Shown here one piece after another: positions 3,238-6,527 of a stretch of DNA of 6,527 nt. The notes below the pieces were generated by a model. The model had not been told where the DNA came from, did not search any database, and saw nothing but the letters and a program-made list of their open reading frames with translations. A program made the position numbers and the translations under genes. Position 1 is the stretch's first letter. Each line of letters begins with the position of its first letter. The stretch covers positions 1,879-8,405 of the forward strand of contig JAJYJE010000039.1 in NCBI GenBank assembly GCA_021789715.1, read 5' to 3'. This DNA comes from a bacterium (lineage in GTDB: Bacteria > Patescibacteriota > Doudnabacteria > UBA920).

Positions 3238-4932
3238 ATGGCTCTATCTCTCCAACAAATCAAAGCGGCGCCGGAAAAGGATTCTTACAAATGGACGGCG
3301 CTGTCTAATACCACCCTCGGCGTGTTTATGGCGTCTCTCGACGCTTCCATTGTCATTATTAGCCTGCCGGCAATATTCCGCGGTATTCAGCTCAACCCGC
3401 TGGAGCCGGCAAACATCAGCTACTTGCTTTGGATGCTGATGGGTTATATGGTCTGCACGGCCGTACTGGTAGTGGCGTTCGGCAGGATGGGGGACATGTT
3501 CGGCCGCGTGCGCATGTACAACGCCGGTTTTTTGGTGTTTACTTTGGCTTCCATAGCGCTAAGCCTGACGCCGGGCCACGGCGGCGCGGCCGCTTTGTAT
3601 ATGATTATTATGCGTATTGTCCAGGGCATTGGCGGCGCGTTTTTGATGGCCAATTCGACAGCTATACTAACCGACGCGTTCCCGCCGGAGCAGCGCGGTT
3701 TGGCCATGGGCATTAATATGATTGCGGTAATTGCCGGACAGTTTATCGGCCTGTTGGCCGGCGGCCTGTTGGCCGACGTGCACTGGCGCCTGGTGTTTTG
3801 GATCAGCGTGCCGTTCGGACTGTTCGGCACGGTTTGGGCGTATATGAAGCTGCGCGAGATTGGCGCGAAAGACGAAATCGAGCATGACTGGTGGGGCAAC
3901 ATTACGTTCGCGGCAGGTTTGATTTTAATTCTAGTCGCAATTACTTACGGCATCCAGCCCTACGGCAACCATTTGATGGGGTGGACCAGTCCGGCGGTTT
4001 TGGCCGAGCTGGTTGTTGGCGTGCTGCTGCTGATTCTGTTCGTGGTTATCGAGCGGCGCCTGAAAGCGCCCATGTTTAATTTGCGGTTGTTTAATATCCG
4101 CGCCTTTACCGCCGGCAATGTGGCCGGGCTGCTGTCGGCTATCGGCCGCGGCGGCTTGCAGTTTATGCTGATTATTTGGCTGCAAGGCATTTGGCTGCCT
4201 CTGCACGGCTATTCTTTTGAAAGCACGCCGCTTTGGGCCGGGATTTACATGCTGCCGCTTACCGTGGGTTTTCTGCTGGCCGGTCCGGCATCGGGCTATC
4301 TTTCCGACCGCTACGGCGCCCGCTATTTTGCCACCGGGGGCATGGCGCTTGGCGCCCTGTGTTTTGCCTTACTGATGCTGCTGCCGGCCAATTTTAATTT
4401 TTGGCTGTTCGCGCTGATTTTGCTGTTTATGGGTATCGGTTCGGGACTGTTTGCCGCGCCAAACACCACAGCCATTATGAATGCGGTGCCAGCCCGCGAG
4501 CGAGGCCAGGCTTCCGGCATGCGCGCCACTTTTATGAATTCCGGGCAAGTTTTGTCCATTGGCTTGTTTTTTAGTTTAATGATTTTAGGCCTGGCCGCCA
4601 CTTTGCCGCATAGCATGTCTGCCGGGTTAATCCAGCAGGGTGTGCCGCCGGCCGTGGCGCGCCAAGTGGCCTCTCTGCCACCGGTTTCAAGTTTGTTTGC
4701 GGCATTTTTGGGCTATAACCCAATGCAACAGCTCCTCCCTAAACCCGTGCTAGCGGCATTGCCGCAGCGGAATGCGGCCCAAATTACCGGCCAGGAATTT
4801 TTTCCTAAGCTTATTTCCATGCCGTTTATGCGCGGCTTGCGCATAGCGTTTACCTTGTCGCTGCTCGCTTACGCCGTGGCCGCCGGCGCTTCCTGGATGC
4901 GCGGCGGCAAATACGTGCACAAGGATCAATAA
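3238..4932 (+). CDS. MFS transporter, DHA2 family (EmrB/QacA-like, 14 helices)
   Basis: A 564-residue inner-membrane protein that probably exports a drug-like or metabolic compound in exchange for protons. Known DHA2 members include EmrB and QacA, but the substrate cannot be read from sequence. MFS motifs appear in order: D1 with Asp35 in FMASLDASIVIISLPAI (30-46), motif A GRMGDMFGRVR (82-92), motif B with Arg126 in RIVQGIGGAF, and the antiporter motif C GQFIGLLAGG (167-176) ahead of HWRLVFWISVPFG. A second-half motif A-like loop is GYLSDRYGARY (353-363). A long loop of about 75 residues (455-530) precedes the last helix, as in many DHA2 proteins. Length fits the 14-helix class. The ATG at 3238 is the first in frame; no Shine-Dalgarno site is visible. 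No regulator (TetR, MarR) or EmrA-type partner lies nearby. Confidence 0.95.
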   Translation: MALSLQQIKAAPEKDSYKWTALSNTTLGVFMASLDASIVIISLPAIFRGIQLNPLEPANISYLLWMLMGYMVCTAVLVVAFGRMGDMFGRVRMYNAGFLVFTLASIALSLTPGHGGAAALYMIIMRIVQGIGGAFLMANSTAILTDAFPPEQRGLAMGINMIAVIAGQFIGLLAGGLLADVHWRLVFWISVPFGLFGTVWAYMKLREIGAKDEIEHDWWGNITFAAGLILILVAITYGIQPYGNHLMGWTSPAVLAELVVGVLLLILFVVIERRLKAPMFNLRLFNIRAFTAGNVAGLLSAIGRGGLQFMLIIWLQGIWLPLHGYSFESTPLWAGIYMLPLTVGFLLAGPASGYLSDRYGARYFATGGMALGALCFALLMLLPANFNFWLFALILLFMGIGSGLFAAPNTTAIMNAVPARERGQASGMRATFMNSGQVLSIGLFFSLMILGLAATLPHSMSAGLIQQGVPPAVARQVASLPPVSSLFAAFLGYNPMQQLLPKPVLAALPQRNAAQITGQEFFPKLISMPFMRGLRIAFTLSLLAYAVAAGASWMRGGKYVHKDQ

Positions 4933-5004
4933 AACCAAACTGTAAACTTTGGCTTGTTTCTGCGTCATCCAGGATAGGTAACCTTAGTTTTCAAAAAACA
5001 ACCT

Positions 5005-5082
5005 ATGCCCGAACAGAATGATGCCCGATCTACCGCTCCTTCTGACGAGGAGGACTACCAGCAGCCATGGTGGGACCGGTAG
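5005..5082 (+). CDS. Possible 25-residue acidic small protein
   Basis: The ATG at 5005 opens 25 codons, MPEQNDARSTAPSDEEDYQ then QPWWDR, closed by TAG at 5080-5082. The peptide is acidic, soluble and ends in a Trp-Trp-Asp-Arg tail. It lies 72 nt after the transporter stop and ends 4 nt before a strong terminator, so it would share the transporter transcript. No Shine-Dalgarno site is visible and it resembles nothing I recognise. It may be a chance ORF. Confidence 0.3.
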   Translation: MPEQNDARSTAPSDEEDYQQPWWDR

Positions 5083-5086
5083 AATG

Positions 5087-5123
5087 AGCCGTTCCGATAT
5101 TCTCGGAGCGGCTTTTATTTTTT
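5087..5123 (+). terminator. Intrinsic terminator after MFS gene and small ORF
   Basis: AGCCGTTCCG (5087-5096) pairs with CGGAGCGGCT (5104-5113) over 10 bp with one T-G pair around the loop ATATTCT. It is followed by TTTTATTTTTT. This is the first strong terminator after the transporter. Its T tract merges into the next promoter. Confidence 0.92.
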
Positions 5124-5131
5124 GCTATAAT
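5122..5131 (+). promoter_or_regulatory. Extended -10 promoter for the DUF2127 gene
   Basis: TTGCTATAAT carries a perfect -10 TATAAT (5126-5131) with the TG extension (5123-5124). No -35 match exists because the position is occupied by the terminator stem. Transcription should start near 5138 and leave a leader of about 165 nt before the ATG at 5302. That leader contains the palindrome TTTAAATATTTAAA (5145-5158). Confidence 0.65.
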
Positions 5132-5301
5132 TCCTAACAGGAGATTTAAATATTTAAAAATAAAAAGATTATCCGCAGTGTGAAGGCGATCTCCTGGGAC
5201 GAAAGCTGCGCGCACTCCTTAACTGGCAATTCGCATCCAGCGGCATAAAAACACACGTAATAGTTGTGTCCAGAAGGCTGCTCTCGGACAATAGAAATAC
5301 G

Positions 5302-5778
5302 ATGTTTGCTAGAACTAGAAATTTAATCCACCGCGCGTTTGATATAGGAATACTGCTTAAAGCCCTTAACGCTGTCCTCGAAATTATGGGCGGGGTATTG
5401 CTGCTGGTTGTTTCGCCGGCAACCGTCAATAATCTCGCGAGAGTGTTAACGCAGGGCGAGTTGAGTGAGGATCCGAAGGATCTGGTAGCCAATTTTTTGC
5501 TGCGTACGGCCGGACAACTGTCGGTGAACGGACACTTATTCGGCGCGCTGTTTTTGTTAAGCCACGGCATTATCAAACTTGCCCTGATTGCCGCATTGTT
5601 TAAGCGCAAACTGTGGGCATATCCGGCGGCGATGGCCATATTTGGTTTGTTCATTGTATATCAGCTGTACCGCTACAGCCTGTCGCATTCCGCCTGGATG
5701 TTAATTTTAAGCGCTTTGGATGCGGCGGTAATTATTTTGACCTGGCTGGAATATCAAAATTTAAAAAGTGATGACTGA
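5302..5778 (+). CDS. DUF2127 family membrane protein
   Basis: 158 residues from the ATG at 5302. Four helices are predicted by eye (about 14-37, 76-98, 105-124, 130-150). Features matching the DUF2127 family are the opening IHRAFDIGILLKALNAVLEIMGG (in parts, 9-31), LTQGELSEDPKDLVANFLL with the conserved ELxEDPxD (53-60), FLLSHGIIKLALI (84-96), KLWAYP (103-108), YQLYRY (120-125) and a final LDAAVIILTWLEY. The family's function is not known to me; it is an inner-membrane protein. The start is uncertain: a GTG at 5266 would add 12 residues and the frame is open further up to 5164. Neither start has a Shine-Dalgarno site, and the domain begins just after the chosen ATG. The next gene begins 66 bp later with its own promoter. 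Confidence 0.88.
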   Translation: MFARTRNLIHRAFDIGILLKALNAVLEIMGGVLLLVVSPATVNNLARVLTQGELSEDPKDLVANFLLRTAGQLSVNGHLFGALFLLSHGIIKLALIAALFKRKLWAYPAAMAIFGLFIVYQLYRYSLSHSAWMLILSALDAAVIILTWLEYQNLKSDD

Positions 5779-5782
5779 GCCC

Positions 5783-5811
5783 TTGAAAATATTTGGAACT
5801 TTTGCTACAAT
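5783..5811 (+). promoter_or_regulatory. Promoter for the PQ-loop-like gene
   Basis: -35 TTGAAA (5783-5788) and -10 TACAAT (5806-5811) are 17 bp apart, and the -10 has the TG extension (5803-5804). Transcription should start near 5818, leaving a leader of about 27 nt. It begins 4 nt after the DUF2127 stop codon. Confidence 0.82.
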
Positions 5812-5833
5812 AGCGGGTTCGCTAAAAGAACAG

Positions 5834-5840
5834 AAGGAGG
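5834..5840 (+). promoter_or_regulatory. Ribosome binding site for the GTG start at 5845
   Basis: AAGGAGG ends 4 nt before the GTG at 5845. An ATG at 5843 overlaps the GTG but is followed at once by TGA, so GTG is the only workable start here. The spacing is slightly short. Confidence 0.75.
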
Positions 5841-5844
5841 GCAT

Positions 5845-6441
5845 GTGACCAACGCATTGCCGATTTTAGCCTGGATTGCTATTGTCCTCAACGCAGGACA
5901 GTTTGCCTGGCAAACGGAGACAATCCGCAAAAAACACTCGGGCAACGCAGTGTCCGTGGCGTGGTTTGCGTCTTCGATCGGGCTGGAAGTGGTTAACACC
6001 GTCTTTGGATGGGCGCACAGCGACCTGCTGTTCATCTATAACGCAATTGTTTGCGCCGCCGGCCAGTTGGCGGTGCTGATTGCGCTTGGCGCCTATAAGC
6101 CGTTTGGCCGCCACGAATGGACGGTTATTTCCGCCGTTAGCGCGGAAATTGTTGCGGCTGCCGTCTTGCCGTTTAAGGCCATAATCCAAATGGCGGCGCA
6201 AGCTGTTAATCTCTACGGCGGAATTGACCAGCCGCGCCGGCTTAAAGAGGCCCACGGGACCGGCGCGCTCGCGCTGTTGGCTTTGGTAATGTCGGGATTG
6301 AGCGCCGTTATTTGGGTCGTTTATTGCCTTGTCCGTTTCGGCTGGCTCGGCCCGACTGTCGGCTACATAGCGTATAGCGGCTACATTATCTTTATGATCA
6401 CAAAATGGCTGGCGAAAGCCAGCTCGGCCCGTTCTCGGTGA
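5845..6441 (+). CDS. PQ-loop / SWEET-like membrane protein
   Basis: 198 residues, nearly all hydrophobic, with about six or seven helices. The first half has a PQ-loop repeat: a helix ending in QFAWQTETIRKKHSGNAVSVAW (in parts, 19-40; the usual Pro-Gln is here Trp22-Gln23), then helix two, then DLLFIYNAIVCAAGQL (60-75) with the conserved Asp and Asn66. The second half has GIDQPRRLKEAHGTGALAL (126-144), like a second PQ-loop with Gln129-Pro130, then IWVVYCLV. Such proteins carry sugars, amino acids or other small solutes; the substrate is unknown here. Bacterial SemiSWEETs have one repeat of about 90 residues, so this double-repeat form is longer. The GTG start is set by the Shine-Dalgarno site. 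The gene has its own promoter, and its 3' end forms part of its terminator. Confidence 0.72.
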   Translation: MTNALPILAWIAIVLNAGQFAWQTETIRKKHSGNAVSVAWFASSIGLEVVNTVFGWAHSDLLFIYNAIVCAAGQLAVLIALGAYKPFGRHEWTVISAVSAEIVAAAVLPFKAIIQMAAQAVNLYGGIDQPRRLKEAHGTGALALLALVMSGLSAVIWVVYCLVRFGWLGPTVGYIAYSGYIIFMITKWLAKASSARSR

Positions 6442-6459
6442 GGACGGGCTGCTATTTTT
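6427..6459 (+). terminator. Intrinsic terminator overlapping the PQ-loop gene stop
   Basis: GCCCGTTCTC (6427-6436) pairs with GAGGACGGGC (6440-6449) over 10 bp with one T-G pair. The 3-nt loop GGT includes the first base of the stop codon. TGCTATTTTT follows. The last codons (Ala-Arg-Ser-Arg) therefore double as the terminator stem. Confidence 0.8.
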
Positions 6460-6478
6460 ATTGCCACCTACGCTATAT

Positions 6479-6509
6479 AAACACCCCGGCATGGTAGCCG
6501 GGGTGTTTT
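6479..6509. terminator. Second strong terminator-like hairpin at the right edge
   Basis: AAACACCCCGGC (6479-6490) pairs perfectly with GCCGGGGTGTTT (6497-6508) around ATGGTA. TTTT ends the stem on the plus strand and TTTATATA on the minus strand. It could back up the previous terminator or serve a minus-strand gene beyond the window. Nothing is recognisable in the last 18 bases. Confidence 0.75.
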
Positions 6510-6527
6510 AGGGGACAAACGTGTTGA

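Noticed and set aside
3444..3902. 152-aa minus-strand ORF inside the transporter gene
   Set aside because: Shadow of the MFS coding strand, which carries all the family motifs.
5180..5248. 22-codon GTG-initiated ORF in the DUF2127 leader
   Set aside because: No Shine-Dalgarno site, no run of regulatory codons, no alternative terminator after it. Not better than chance.
5866..6492. 208-aa minus-strand ORF opposite the PQ-loop gene
   Set aside because: Arg/Asn-rich shadow reading that spans the terminators. The plus strand has promoter, Shine-Dalgarno site and membrane helices.
1..6527. CRISPR array or integrase-bearing mobile element
   Set aside because: No regularly spaced repeats, no transposase or integrase gene and no terminal inverted repeats were seen.

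Overview
The window looks like bacterial chromosome from a small-genome lineage, most likely a Candidate Phyla Radiation (Patescibacteria, Parcubacteria-like) organism. This placement is an inference. It rests on the mix of short membrane-protein genes with single promoters and tight terminators, several starts without a Shine-Dalgarno site, a GIY-YIG nuclease ORF embedded next to a tRNA, and the style of the tRNA-Glu. TGA behaves as a stop in the genes seen here. No lineage marker gene is present.

Left part, minus strand (1-1806). The 5' part of a queF gene (queuosine pathway) leaves the window at the left edge, behind its own promoter. Next comes a broken lipoprotein-like gene (361-763) whose signal peptide and body are in different frames. 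A three-helix membrane protein of unknown function follows (998-1624). It has a consensus promoter and a structured leader of about 148 nt. The stretch 361-1800 is visibly more AT-rich than the rest.

Middle (1845-2481), minus strand, is the most unusual part. An intact tRNA-Glu(UUC) with its own terminator is preceded by a compact GIY-YIG endonuclease ORF whose stop codon lies inside the tRNA. The nuclease start codon directly follows a degenerate 5' half-copy of the same tRNA-Glu, cut inside the anticodon. The D-loop of that half-copy carries two tandem 15-nt perfect hairpins. Further upstream lie a foldable non-coding stretch and a strong promoter. The arrangement looks like a minimal nuclease element inserted at the anticodon of a tRNA-Glu gene.

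Right part, plus strand (2505-6527). Four genes are each flanked by recognisable promoters and/or terminators: a 162-aa protein with one N-terminal membrane helix and unknown function; a 564-aa MFS transporter of the DHA2 (EmrB/QacA-like) type; a DUF2127-type membrane protein; and a PQ-loop/SWEET-like membrane protein read from a GTG start. A 25-codon acidic ORF sits between the transporter and its terminator. Three of the four promoters share a TTTTGCTA extended -10 element. The right-hand genes appear to be separate transcription units, so the window shows a run of membrane proteins and not one operon or pathway.

The 4933-5301 gap holds the 25-codon ORF, a terminator, a promoter and a leader of about 165 nt. 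The 2198-2565 gap holds the tRNA remnant, the foldable region and two divergent promoters.
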